Positions 7,216 through 15,694 of a stretch of DNA of 18,048 nt are shown in pieces (positions within the stretch are counted from its first letter, which is position 1; each line of letters opens with the position of its first letter). A model generated the notes under the pieces. That model made no database searches. It was not told the DNA's origin and was given only the letters and a program-made list of their open reading frames with translations. A program made the position numbers and the translations under genes. Origin of the DNA: CAZAKZ01 sp964485695 (GTDB taxonomy: Bacteria; Planctomycetota; JAFGQW01); the NCBI GenBank assembly GCA_964485695.1, contig CAZAKZ010000117.1, positions 1-18,048 on the forward strand. Reading direction: 5' to 3'.

Positions 7216-9432
7216 ATGGACGTCTCGACTCTGACAAGAAACGGCCGGGCGTGGGGGAACCCAAGGAACGGGAGTCTGCCCCTTCACGGCATCTGGTTTC
7301 TCATCTGCCTGGTGGCGGCTTCGCTGGTTCTCCTGAACGGGGCCACGATTTCCGCCCAGCCCTCCCTACAGGAAATTGTCCTTTTCAACGCCGTTCGCAC
7401 CCGGATGAATGGCCACCAGGCACAGTGGCCGCTCAGCGTGATCGACGTCAACACCTCACTGACGGCCGCCTGCTGGTCGCAGACCTTCATGTGTCCCCCG
7501 GGGAGCAAGGTGAAATCCGTGACCTTCAAGGTCTGCACGCGCCTGGCCCAGTGGCAGGCCAATGCAGCTGATCCTGAAGAAGCGGCTTCCTACATCTGGG
7601 ATAGCAGTCCGGCCGTCACCATCAACCAGTATCAGAAGACGATCCAGTACGACAACCAGATCATGCTCGATCCCGCGTACTTCGATGCCAACGAGAAGTT
7701 CGGCCCTCTCGGCCAGCTTCTGAACGAGGGGCTCCTCTACCATGAGTTCCTTCACGGCCAGCTCGGAATCAGCTGGCTGAAGGCCCAGGAGGCGATCAAC
7801 GAGGCCTGCAAGTGCATCACGCCTAATCCGGCGAGACACGCCGATCGTGGACACACGCGGATCCCCGGCTTGCAGGATACCTATCTGATCAACGTCGGCG
7901 CCCTGGCGCGCGTCACGGTTGAGGTCAAGAGGAAGACGATCCCCGCCAACAAGGATTGTACATTCAAGATCGAGCTGGGCAAGAAGAACGCCTGGAAAGG
8001 CGCAGTGCGGGTTCCGGCCGGTGGAAACATCGAGTCCGTCAAGATCCACGATCCGAACAACGACGGAACGATCGTCCTCGAAGGGAAACTCAAGGATTGT
8101 GCCAAGGACGGCCATGTGGTCGTTCTGGTGGACCCGCCTTCGTATTACCTCTATGCCTTTGTCCAGATCCTGGCCAGGGCTCCGACCGCTGCAGTGGGAG
8201 AGTACCCGGACGTGAACATGGTCATTCCCCTTGCCGGGTCGAACACGAACATCCCGCTTGTTCCTGCGCAAGACTCCCGCGGCCACACCTTCGGTCCCGA
8301 CGGGAAGCTCTACGCGAGCTACTGGACCACGAACGGCATCGGCGTTCTGGATCTCTCCACAACCCCGCCCTCCTGGACGGTGCTGGTGCAGGACCCGACC
8401 AACAGGATCATGGGCGCACCCTACCAGCCGGTCTTCAACAACGAGGCCGTGGGCGGCCCCGGCATCTGGTGCATCGACGGGAATCCGATCCCGACTTCCA
8501 TTACCGCTCTTCCGGGCCGGAACACTTTCCTGGTGGACGTCAATGCCAAGAAGTTTGCGATCGGCGGCTGGTTCGAGAGCCCGTCGACCGCGCAGGTCCT
8601 GCCGATGTCCGACGCCTACGCCAATCCCCACGTCGCTGGTGAATTCATCGGGGTCGGTTTCGCAACTTCCGACCTGAACATCACCGGCCACACGATCCAG
8701 GGCGGTCCCACCGAGTACATACCGAGGAAAATCGCGACCCTGAAGAACCCCTGCTACTACGATGCGCTCATCCACGAGGATGCCAAGCTCTACTGCTGGT
8801 GCTACACCTCGACCACGCCCACATTCCTGGGCTTCGAGGTGGTGGATCTCAAGTCCGGGACCACGACGACCATTCCCGTGACCGGGATCACCGGCACCGG
8901 ATACGCCGCGGTCTGGAACGAGCCGTGGGAGTTGAAGGGCAAGATGGCCTACATCGTTCTGGGCGGCACCTGCTATTCGGTCGACCTGACTCAGAACCCG
9001 GCGCCCGCCACGGCCGTGACGATCACTCCAGCTCTCGCCACCGGGACCTATCACACGGCCCGGGAGGACCAGGAGACCCAGCTCAGCAGCTACACCGACG
9101 GCAAGACCGGCCGTACCTTCCACCTCAATTTCGGAAAGGCCTCTACCGGCAAGGCCTTCATCCTTCTTCCCACCCTGCTGGGGTACGGCGGGCCCACTCC
9201 AATCGGTGGCTCCGAGATCGCCGTCGTCCTTGACGTATTTTCTGTCCTAGCAGTCTACAACGTTCTCCCGGGTGCGGCGGGCAAAACCGTGGGCATCCTG
9301 GATGCCAATGGTGAGGCGGATGTGGTGTTCGATCTCGGTGTCAAGGCAGGTTTCGATGCCCTCTGGATCGCCACGGTGATTGACAAGGGCCAGCTCACCG
9401 ACATCACCAACGTGATCAACGTCAAGATGTAA
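7216..9432 (+). CDS. Large secreted protein with HEFLH motif, propeller-like middle and shared C-terminal module
   Basis: 738 residues from the ATG at 7216, chosen because GTGAGGA lies at the right spacing. An ATG at 7210 or an upstream one at 7135 is less likely. A signal peptide or anchor (FLICLVAASLVLLN) ends near ISAQ. HEFLHG (residues 176-180 for HEFLH) matches the HExxH zinc-protease signature. His208 and His213 (RHADRGH) could be the third ligand, although spacing and family are unclear. Residues about 335-640 look like a beta-propeller (FGPDGKLYASYW, GIGVLDLST, AKLYCWCY). The last 93 residues match the layout of the C-terminal module in the two chitinases and the BNR protein (PTPIGG, then GKTVGILDANGEADVVF). 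Extracellular binding or proteolysis is inference. Confidence 0.85.
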   Translation: MDVSTLTRNGRAWGNPRNGSLPLHGIWFLICLVAASLVLLNGATISAQPSLQEIVLFNAVRTRMNGHQAQWPLSVIDVNTSLTAACWSQTFMCPPGSKVKSVTFKVCTRLAQWQANAADPEEAASYIWDSSPAVTINQYQKTIQYDNQIMLDPAYFDANEKFGPLGQLLNEGLLYHEFLHGQLGISWLKAQEAINEACKCITPNPARHADRGHTRIPGLQDTYLINVGALARVTVEVKRKTIPANKDCTFKIELGKKNAWKGAVRVPAGGNIESVKIHDPNNDGTIVLEGKLKDCAKDGHVVVLVDPPSYYLYAFVQILARAPTAAVGEYPDVNMVIPLAGSNTNIPLVPAQDSRGHTFGPDGKLYASYWTTNGIGVLDLSTTPPSWTVLVQDPTNRIMGAPYQPVFNNEAVGGPGIWCIDGNPIPTSITALPGRNTFLVDVNAKKFAIGGWFESPSTAQVLPMSDAYANPHVAGEFIGVGFATSDLNITGHTIQGGPTEYIPRKIATLKNPCYYDALIHEDAKLYCWCYTSTTPTFLGFEVVDLKSGTTTTIPVTGITGTGYAAVWNEPWELKGKMAYIVLGGTCYSVDLTQNPAPATAVTITPALATGTYHTAREDQETQLSSYTDGKTGRTFHLNFGKASTGKAFILLPTLLGYGGPTPIGGSEIAVVLDVFSVLAVYNVLPGAAGKTVGILDANGEADVVFDLGVKAGFDALWIATVIDKGQLTDITNVINVKM

Positions 9433-9434
9433 AT

Positions 9435-9502
9435 GTACTGTGTCAGGATATGCCTCGGCGGAATAGACGGCCTATTCCGCCGAGTTAATCCTGTCCCCGT
9501 AC
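9435..9502. repeat. REP/MITE-like long imperfect inverted repeat with a 13-bp perfect core stem
   Basis: The core is CTCGGCGGAATAG (9454-9466) and its exact complement (9472-9484) around loop ACGGC. The flanks also match in inverted orientation: GTACTGTGTCAGGAT on the left against GTACGGGGACAGGAT read from the right. So the whole 68 bp folds on itself, which looks like a REP/RAYT-associated or miniature element rather than a plain terminator. It begins 3 bp after the upstream stop and has no T tract. It could still end or stabilise that transcript. Confidence 0.65.
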
Positions 9503-9650
9503 GTTAAGTTCAATCGGTCGGTCGGAGGACAGGCTGGAAGAAGCCTAGCGCAGTCGTGGCGGACTTCCTCGACGCCCTCCAGTCCGGCAGCCGCCAGGAG
9601 CAGCAACGTCACCGGCAGAACGAATATTACGGCCGGGAATCGCTTGGTGT
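9472..9650 (-). pseudogene. Possible decayed start of a secreted-protein gene
   Basis: The minus-strand frame reads KRFPAVIFVLPVTLLLLAAA, a textbook signal-peptide core, and runs open for about 60 codons to a TAG inside the long hairpin. It has no in-frame ATG or ribosome binding site. A nearby ATG is out of frame, as if one base had been gained or lost. It may be a remnant or chance. Confidence 0.3.
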
Positions 9651-9763
9651 GTCCTTCATGTAGTCAGCAACCACCCGCATCGCGGGGGCCTTGAGGTATA
9701 CTCTCCCGATGGCAGAATGATATTTACAAAAACCAGATTGCGAAACCACCTCGTTTCATGAAC

Positions 9764-9787
9764 AAAAAATGAGCGCATTTTCGCTCA
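9764..9787 (-). terminator. Rho-independent terminator-like hairpin on the minus strand
   Basis: On the minus strand TGAGCG, loop AAAATG and CGCTCA are followed by TTTTTT. No minus-strand gene lies immediately upstream of it, so it might end antisense transcription or be a leftover of a lost gene. Confidence 0.45.
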
Positions 9788-9837
9788 AATCCGCCGTGAA
9801 ACTGGGGTGGGGATCCACACCCAGAAGACGTGTATCA

Positions 9838-9866
9838 TTGCCCCGGATTCGCCCGCGCTGTATATT
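9838..9866 (+). promoter_or_regulatory. Candidate sigma70-type promoter of the chitinase pair
   Basis: A TTGCCC hexamer (9838-9843), a 17-bp spacer and TATATT (9861-9866), 45 bp before the ATG at 9911. Confidence 0.5.
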
Positions 9867-9910
9867 ATGACGTGCTAGACTCACTTCCGTATTCGATCAT
9901 TGGAGACGAA

Positions 9911-11497
9911 ATGAAGGGACTTGTCCTGGTTGCCACCTTTACGGCGGCGATCACCATGATTGGCGACTCGACGGCCCAGCCGTCCCCGAATCGCATCATC
10001 GGATACTACACCGCCTGGTCCATCTACGCCCGGAACTACCACGTGACGAACATCCCGGCGGCGATGGTCACGCACATCAACTACGCATTCGCCAACGTCC
10101 AGGGTGGAAAAGCCGTCCTCGGCGATCCGTGGGCGGATCTCCAGAACTTCCAGAAGCTACAGACCCTCAAGAAGGGCCATTCGCACGTGAAGACATTGCT
10201 CTCCCTGGGCGGCTGGACGTGGTCGGGAAATTTCTCCGACGCGGTCCTGACCCCGACCTCCCGGCAGACCTTCGCCGCCTCGTGTGTGAACCTAATGGTG
10301 GCCCACGGCTTCGACGGCGTGGATATAGACTGGGAGTATCCCGTGAGCGGCGGACTGCCCAGCAACAAGACTCGGCCCCAGGACAAGCAGAACTTCACCC
10401 TCTTTCTCGCGGAACTCCGCAGTCAGCTGGATGCCGAGGGGAAAAAGAACAACACATATTACCTGGCCACCATCGCCGCCCCCGCCAATCCGGCCATCAT
10501 CCAGAACATTGAGGTGTCGAAGATCCACCCGTACCTCGATTGGGTCAATATCATGACGTACGATTTCCACGGCCCCTGGACGCCCTGGAACGGGGTGACG
10601 GGGTTCAATTCGCCCCTCTACATGGATCCGAAGAATCCCGAGCCCGAGCCGGCCCGGTCGACCTTCAACGTGGCCGCCGCCGTCAGCCGGTACCGGACGC
10701 TGGGTGTGCCCCGTCGCAAGGTGCAGATCGGCCTCGCCTTTTACGGGCGTGGATTCGCCGGGGTCAGCGGCGGCACCAGCGGACTGTATGCAAAGTACAC
10801 GGGGCCGGCCTCGCCGGGCACCTGGGAGAACGGTGTCTTCGACTACACAGATCTCAAGAGAAACTACATCAACCGGGCCGGATACACGTCTTACTGGCAC
10901 ATCACGGCCAGGGTCCCGTGGCTCCACAACCCGACAAAGCGGGTGATGATCAGCTATGACGATCCTCGCGCCATCCGGGAGAAGGCCTGGTTCGTGAAGG
11001 CGGCCGGGATCGGAGGCGCCATGTTCTGGGAATTCAGCGGAGATCGCGATGCCGACCTTCTTCAAGAAGTCCACCGCGTCCTGAAAACAGAACCGGGACT
11101 CCGCGCCCCGGCGAGAAACATCAGTATCCAGGCACCCATACTCGCCGACCTCCACATGGAGGGCGGCACCGCTCGCGCCGGTTCGAGGTATCTCCTGGCC
11201 GGTTCTCTCGGCGGAACCCACCCGGGCTTTCCGCTTCCGGGTGGAGTCGTACCACTCGACTTCGATCCTTTCACCGGCTTCACCCTCGCTGCCGCGAACA
11301 CGGCGGTTTTCCCGAACACGGTGGGCACCCTCGACAAGTCGGGCACGGCCAGGTGCGGCGTCAATTTCGCGGCGGTCGGTCCGCTGCCTCCGTCTCTCGT
11401 GGGGCTCCGCATCAGCATGGCCGGATGGGTGCTGCAGTCGCCGTCGACCATCAATGGCGAAGCCACGAACCCGGTGGATTTCTTTCTCATGCCTTGA
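9911..11497 (+). CDS. Secreted GH18 chitinase (ChiA-type, with insertion domain) with shared C-terminal module
   Basis: 528 residues from the ATG at 9911, with TGGAGA at the proper spacing. The upstream GTG at 9830 would place the signal peptide internally. The signal peptide ends near DSTAQ. The GH18 barrel starts at RIIGYYTAW. SLGGW precedes the catalytic motif DGVDIDWEYP, with Asp135, Asp138, Asp140 and the acid/base Glu142. MTYDFHG follows with the conserved Tyr. A chitinase-insertion-like segment (KVQIGLAFYGRGF to about SYWHI) and GAMFWEFSGD (beta8 Trp) complete the fold. The family cleaves beta-1,4-GlcNAc polymers outside the cell by a substrate-assisted retaining mechanism. Residues about 424-528 are the shared Ig-like module (YLLAGSLGGTHPG, GTLDKSG). 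It is probably co-transcribed with the second GH18 gene 45 bp downstream. Confidence 0.93.
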   Translation: MKGLVLVATFTAAITMIGDSTAQPSPNRIIGYYTAWSIYARNYHVTNIPAAMVTHINYAFANVQGGKAVLGDPWADLQNFQKLQTLKKGHSHVKTLLSLGGWTWSGNFSDAVLTPTSRQTFAASCVNLMVAHGFDGVDIDWEYPVSGGLPSNKTRPQDKQNFTLFLAELRSQLDAEGKKNNTYYLATIAAPANPAIIQNIEVSKIHPYLDWVNIMTYDFHGPWTPWNGVTGFNSPLYMDPKNPEPEPARSTFNVAAAVSRYRTLGVPRRKVQIGLAFYGRGFAGVSGGTSGLYAKYTGPASPGTWENGVFDYTDLKRNYINRAGYTSYWHITARVPWLHNPTKRVMISYDDPRAIREKAWFVKAAGIGGAMFWEFSGDRDADLLQEVHRVLKTEPGLRAPARNISIQAPILADLHMEGGTARAGSRYLLAGSLGGTHPGFPLPGGVVPLDFDPFTGFTLAAANTAVFPNTVGTLDKSGTARCGVNFAAVGPLPPSLVGLRISMAGWVLQSPSTINGEATNPVDFFLMP

Positions 11498-11542
11498 GGT
11501 CCCGGAGCATGCGGGTAGAATGGGCAAAAAAGGAGTGGGGCC

Positions 11543-12991
11543 ATGCGCTTCAGGTCTCTTTCTATTACTCTCGGAATAACGTCCATCCTCGCCTCCTTCG
11601 TTCTGACGAGTCTCGAGGCCCAGTCCCTCCCGGACAGGATCCTCGTCGGCTACTGGCACAACTGGACGTCGCCCAACGCGCTGAAGCTCACCGCGATCCC
11701 GGCCGAATACGACGTGGTCAACATCGCCTTTGCCACCCCGACCACGCTCTACGGATCTACGATGCGCTTCACCCCGGCACCGGGGATCTACGCGACCCGG
11801 CAGGCGTTCATCAATGACGTTCAGTGGCTCCAGAACCGGGGCAAGAAGGTGCTCGTCTCCATCGGCGGCGGCAACGATCCGGTTCAGCTGAAGAGTGCAT
11901 CGGATGTGCATAACTTCGTCACCTCCATGCTCCAGATCGTCAAGACCCACGGCTTCGACGGCATGGACATCGACCTGGAAGGCGCGTCGCTGAGTCTCCA
12001 GGCCGGTGACCGCGATTTCAGGGCGCCCACGAGCCCCCTCATCGTCAACTTCATCAGCGCGGTCAACCAGCTCCTGAATCAGGCCCCTCCGGGCTTCCTG
12101 CTGACCGCAGCGCCGGAGACGGCCTTCGTGCAGGGGGGCGCCGCGGCCTACGCCGGGATCTGGGGCGCGTACCTGCCCGTCCTCCACGCCCTTCGCCATC
12201 GCCTCACCTACGTCCACGTGCAGCACTACAACACCGGCACCATGCCCGGTCGGGACGGAAAGAACTACACGCCGGCCACCGCCGACTTTCACGTGGCCAT
12301 GGCCGACATGTTGATCGCCGGTTTCAAGGTGAGCGGCGGCATTGTGTTTCCTCCGCTCAAGCCGGACCAGGTGGCCATCGGCCTTCCCGCCAGCACCTCC
12401 GCGGCGGGAAGCGGGTACACGCCGCCTGCGGTCGTCCACACCGCCCTGGACTACCTCTACCTGGGCAAGCCCTTTGCCGGCAAGTACACCCTCGCGAGCC
12501 CGAACGGCTACCCCCGATTCCGCGGTCTGATGACGTGGTCCATCAACTGGGACGTCCAGAACAACCTGCAGTTCTCGAAGAGCCACAGGGCATACCTGGA
12601 CAGCGTGTTCCTGAAGACGGATGTCGCCTCCATCCCGGCGGCCAAGGGAGGAACCGCCAACTTCACGCTCCGGGCCGGCAAGGGCAACGCGAACCGGAGG
12701 TACTTCCTGGTGGCCAGCCTGAGCGGAACCCGGCCAGGTACATTGCTGCCGGGTGGATTGGCCACGCTCCCGTTGAACCTGGACCCGCTTTCCTTCCTGG
12801 TGCTCACGGGAGCTGCCGGCTCCATCTTCCAGAACTTTGCGGGCACCCTTGACGCTTCGGGCGACGCCCCGGCGCGCCTGGTCCTGTGGCCGATTCCCGG
12901 TTTCACCGGCGCGACTGCACACTTCGCCTACGCCCTGGACAGCCCCTGGAACTTTGTCTCGAATCCGGTGCAGATCGGCATCACGCCATAG
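11543..12991 (+). CDS. Secreted GH18 chitinase-like enzyme (ChiC/ChiD-type, no insertion domain) with shared C-terminal module
   Basis: 482 residues. AGGAG lies 7 bp before the ATG. The signal peptide ends near SLEAQ. The GH18 barrel runs from RILVGYWHNW through VLVSIGGG to the catalytic DGMDIDLE (Asp139, Asp142, Asp144, Glu146), then VQHYNTG and GLMTWSINWD. The short beta7-alpha7 region lacks the insertion domain of the neighbour. This points to a second GH18 subfamily, often endo-acting in actinobacterial and bacillar ChiC/ChiD enzymes. The two genes together would give complementary chitin attack. Residues about 383-482 are the shared module (YFLVASLSGTRPG, GTLDASG, SNPVQIGITP). The end of this module is 92.5% identical at DNA level to the remnant at 17561-17640. 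Convergent with the HEAT gene. No clear terminator was seen in the 58-bp gap. Confidence 0.92.
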   Translation: MRFRSLSITLGITSILASFVLTSLEAQSLPDRILVGYWHNWTSPNALKLTAIPAEYDVVNIAFATPTTLYGSTMRFTPAPGIYATRQAFINDVQWLQNRGKKVLVSIGGGNDPVQLKSASDVHNFVTSMLQIVKTHGFDGMDIDLEGASLSLQAGDRDFRAPTSPLIVNFISAVNQLLNQAPPGFLLTAAPETAFVQGGAAAYAGIWGAYLPVLHALRHRLTYVHVQHYNTGTMPGRDGKNYTPATADFHVAMADMLIAGFKVSGGIVFPPLKPDQVAIGLPASTSAAGSGYTPPAVVHTALDYLYLGKPFAGKYTLASPNGYPRFRGLMTWSINWDVQNNLQFSKSHRAYLDSVFLKTDVASIPAAKGGTANFTLRAGKGNANRRYFLVASLSGTRPGTLLPGGLATLPLNLDPLSFLVLTGAAGSIFQNFAGTLDASGDAPARLVLWPIPGFTGATAHFAYALDSPWNFVSNPVQIGITP

Positions 12992-13049
12992 CCGCCAGCG
13001 GATGAGTTGAGCCGACTCGACGTGCCGTGGACCCACGATGGGGAGCGGG

Positions 13050-15608
13050 TCACTCCTGTTCCCACTTTTGGATAATCCGCCGCCAATATCTTACCTGAAC
13101 TTCTTTCGGCACGATTCGAACCTCGTCCTCGAGAATGATTGCTGCTCGGGAATCCGTAAGCGCCATATATCTATTTAGGGATCGCAATAATTCGAGTGCC
13201 GTGATCTTCCGTCGACCCTGCCTGTAGGGCTGGTCGAAACGCGATTGGAACAGTTCGGGGGGAGTGTAGCCAGTGACACGAACAGGGATCCCGAGGTGCT
13301 CGCCGAGCCAGCCTATCACCTGATGAAACGTCTGGACACTACCATCGTAAGGTAATTGCAGCATTTCCAGGCGATGTGCAATTTTCGGAGCAGTATAGTA
13401 GACAAGGTAGCCCGAACGGCGAGACTTGCAGAAGTAGTCACGAGCTTCACGATCGTGGAGCCTGGCGAGGGCGACGGCCGCGGCCCATCGGAAGTCGGAG
13501 GCCGTGGGGCCGTACTCTCGTTTCACAACATCGTTCTCGTCAAGGTGAAGAAAGTCCTTGAGTGTATCGCGATAGCCCTCCGAATCGAGTGCGCCCAGGG
13601 CCTCAAGCGCCGTGACCGCCAGGTGCTTTTCGAATAGGTGCCTCGCGTGTGCCTGCTTTTCGGGATCCTGGCGCTCGCGGAGGTCTTCGAGCAATCGCAT
13701 CATCCGGGGGGCAAACTCCTTTCGGCCGGAATAGGCGATCCCCCGAACCACCCACCCCGGTGAGTCGAGACCCCACTGGTCGAGAAATTTCAACATGCTC
13801 GGCGCAGCATTTTTCGGTCGGTAGTTTCCAATATCCGACGACATCGCCTTCGCCTGCCTGCGCGTGCATCGATCGAACGCCAGTTCGATGGCGTCGTCGG
13901 TTCCCTCTGCGTCAATCATGAACAGCGCCTTGGCAGCTCCGATCAGCAACACTCGGTGTTTGATGAACGGCAGGATGTCCGGGACCGCTTCTTTCGCTTG
14001 CATGCGCCCGAGATGATCGAGCACAGCGAACAGAAATCCCTGGTCGTCCACCTTGAGGAGCTTACGAAGATCGGGCACGGCCTCGCGACCTAGCAGGTGT
14101 ACGAGCTCGTTCAGCAACGCCTCACGTCGGCGGCTTCGCATTGCAGGATTGTCCGATTCCATCGCTTCAACCAGTGCCGCCCGCTTCTCTTTCTTCCACT
14201 CCCGTACTCGTTCGCTCTTTTGATAGATTGCCAAGGCAGGCAACTTTTCGTCCGCATTCCACACGAGACGGCGGAGCGAACCGGCCGCGGCCTGCGCCAC
14301 TTCGAGGTCCGGATCCTCAAGCTTTCTCACGAGCGCGCTGACGATCGCGTCAGGTGGCGGAACGATCTGACCAAGGGCGGTCGCGGCTCGTTTCCGTACG
14401 TCCGGGGAAGCGTCATCGAGTGCGGAGACCAGAGACTCTGCCAACTCGGGTGCCGGTTTCGACAGGCCTGCGAGCATTTGAGCCGCCGCTTTCCGCACCT
14501 CGGGCCTCTCGTCAGAGAGCCGACGGCGTACCGCGACCAGTACCTTGGGAGTGTGTGGCACCCGTCCGAGCACCTTGATCGCGAGCCGCCGAACGACCGG
14601 ATCTGGGTCGTCTGTTGCGTCGATGATGAGGTCGAGGCCGCGCCCGACGTGCTGAAGATGCCGTGATACGACTTCCATGGTAGCGCGTCGTATTCGCGAG
14701 TCTTTGTCACACAATCCCGCAGCGATCATCTGCAGGCCTCGCTCGACCTTCAACTGCGCTTCAACCGCTGCCTTCTTCGCCGCCTCTTTGTCGTACTTGG
14801 CGCGAATGACGAGACAATGACCTTCGTGTGGGACGAGCCTCGGCGCTCGCAGCAGAGCTTCTGCCGCAACGATGCGGTCTTTTCCCGTGAGCGTATCAGG
14901 GGCGAGGGCGTCGGCGAGAATCAGCGCCTCGATCGCCCGTGTCCTCCCGCGTGCGCCTTCGTCGCAGGCCGCAAGCTTCTTCAGAATGGCGATTCCCGGC
15001 TCCCCGAGCCTCGCCAGCATGGTGCTGGCCGCCGCCGCCTCATAGGAATTTTTGCCTTCGACCTGGCTGACGAGCTTGTCGAGGAGCATTTTCGGCGGCG
15101 GCTTCAATGTACGAAGCTGCTCGAAGGCAACGTCGCGCTGGGCCTGGACGTCATGGTCCAGAAGACCGATAAGAGCTTCGATTCCCATGCGTCCCGTGCA
15201 ACGTAATACCCAAGCTATTCTCGGGACCACGTCCCATGAATCTGGATCCTCGTGGACGCGGAGGAGGCGTGGAACGATTTCATCGTGTCCTGTTGCCACC
15301 TTTGCGAGCGTTCTGGCCACCTCATCTCCGATTTCCCGTGGGGAGGCCCGCAGCAGCTTCAGGAGAGGTGTGATCGCAGCGTCTCCGGCACGCTCGAGAC
15401 GGGCATATGCAGCAGTGCGTACATGTGCGCCCGTGAGACCCTTATGTCGGCGCAGCAAGGACAGGAGCCCTCCTCGTCCGGCCAAGCTCCGATCTACCAT
15501 TCTGGCGATCTGCTTTTCGAGTTCCGGCCTCAGCTCTTCCTGACAATGAGCCGACGTTGTGAAAATAACGGCGCTCAGCAGAATGATCAGTTGAACTGGA
15601 CTCGGCAT
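13050..15608 (-). CDS. Secreted HEAT-repeat protein with C-terminal STN-like domain
   Basis: 852 residues from the ATG at 15608, supported by GAGGAGG 8 bp upstream. A longer start (15629) is unlikely. A signal peptide (LIILLSAVIFTTSAHCQ) leads into many HEAT/PBS-lyase-type repeats of about 30-38 residues covering roughly residues 60-700, for example DPDPVVRRLAIKVLGRV, RPEVRKAAAQMLAGL and SPDVRKRAATALGQI. The last 96 residues change character: VIGWLGEHLGIPVRV, TALELLRSLNRYM and IILEDEVRIVPKE match the STN (secretin/TonB short N-terminal) pattern of planctomycete HEAT proteins. It probably scaffolds protein contacts at the periplasm or surface. The partner is unknown. Its third-position base use looks less GC-biased than the chitinase genes (by eye). 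It is 86 bp downstream of the BNR gene, same strand, possible operon. Confidence 0.88.
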   Translation of the reverse strand: MPSPVQLIILLSAVIFTTSAHCQEELRPELEKQIARMVDRSLAGRGGLLSLLRRHKGLTGAHVRTAAYARLERAGDAAITPLLKLLRASPREIGDEVARTLAKVATGHDEIVPRLLRVHEDPDSWDVVPRIAWVLRCTGRMGIEALIGLLDHDVQAQRDVAFEQLRTLKPPPKMLLDKLVSQVEGKNSYEAAAASTMLARLGEPGIAILKKLAACDEGARGRTRAIEALILADALAPDTLTGKDRIVAAEALLRAPRLVPHEGHCLVIRAKYDKEAAKKAAVEAQLKVERGLQMIAAGLCDKDSRIRRATMEVVSRHLQHVGRGLDLIIDATDDPDPVVRRLAIKVLGRVPHTPKVLVAVRRRLSDERPEVRKAAAQMLAGLSKPAPELAESLVSALDDASPDVRKRAATALGQIVPPPDAIVSALVRKLEDPDLEVAQAAAGSLRRLVWNADEKLPALAIYQKSERVREWKKEKRAALVEAMESDNPAMRSRRREALLNELVHLLGREAVPDLRKLLKVDDQGFLFAVLDHLGRMQAKEAVPDILPFIKHRVLLIGAAKALFMIDAEGTDDAIELAFDRCTRRQAKAMSSDIGNYRPKNAAPSMLKFLDQWGLDSPGWVVRGIAYSGRKEFAPRMMRLLEDLRERQDPEKQAHARHLFEKHLAVTALEALGALDSEGYRDTLKDFLHLDENDVVKREYGPTASDFRWAAAVALARLHDREARDYFCKSRRSGYLVYYTAPKIAHRLEMLQLPYDGSVQTFHQVIGWLGEHLGIPVRVTGYTPPELFQSRFDQPYRQGRRKITALELLRSLNRYMALTDSRAAIILEDEVRIVPKEVQVRYWRRIIQKWEQE

Positions 15609-15694
15609 GACAACGTCCTCCTCTCCCAATCGGGAGAAAGGGAACCAAGGATGAAACAGCCGGCCGGTGGACGTATGGCCACCGCCGGATTTAC

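Larger units (their letters stand above)
9433..9910. other. 478-bp intergenic region before the chitinase genes
   Basis: It contains the long hairpin (9435-9502), a minus-strand open segment that reads like a decayed signal peptide (about 9472-9650), a minus-oriented terminator-like hairpin (9764-9787) and the chitinase promoter (9838-9866). No intact gene is supported. Confidence 0.6.

Noticed and set aside
7456..9123. A 555-residue minus-strand open frame
   Set aside because: It lies wholly inside the HEFLH/propeller gene and has the composition of an antisense shadow.
10292..13036. A 914-residue minus-strand open frame across both chitinase genes
   Set aside because: It is a shadow of two clear GH18 genes. 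Its composition is Arg/Gly/Val-rich with no signal peptide or motif, and it spans an intergenic gap.
13018..13049. CGTGG/CCACG inverted repeat between convergent genes as a terminator
   Set aside because: A 5-bp stem with a 2-nt loop and no T tract. Not sufficient.
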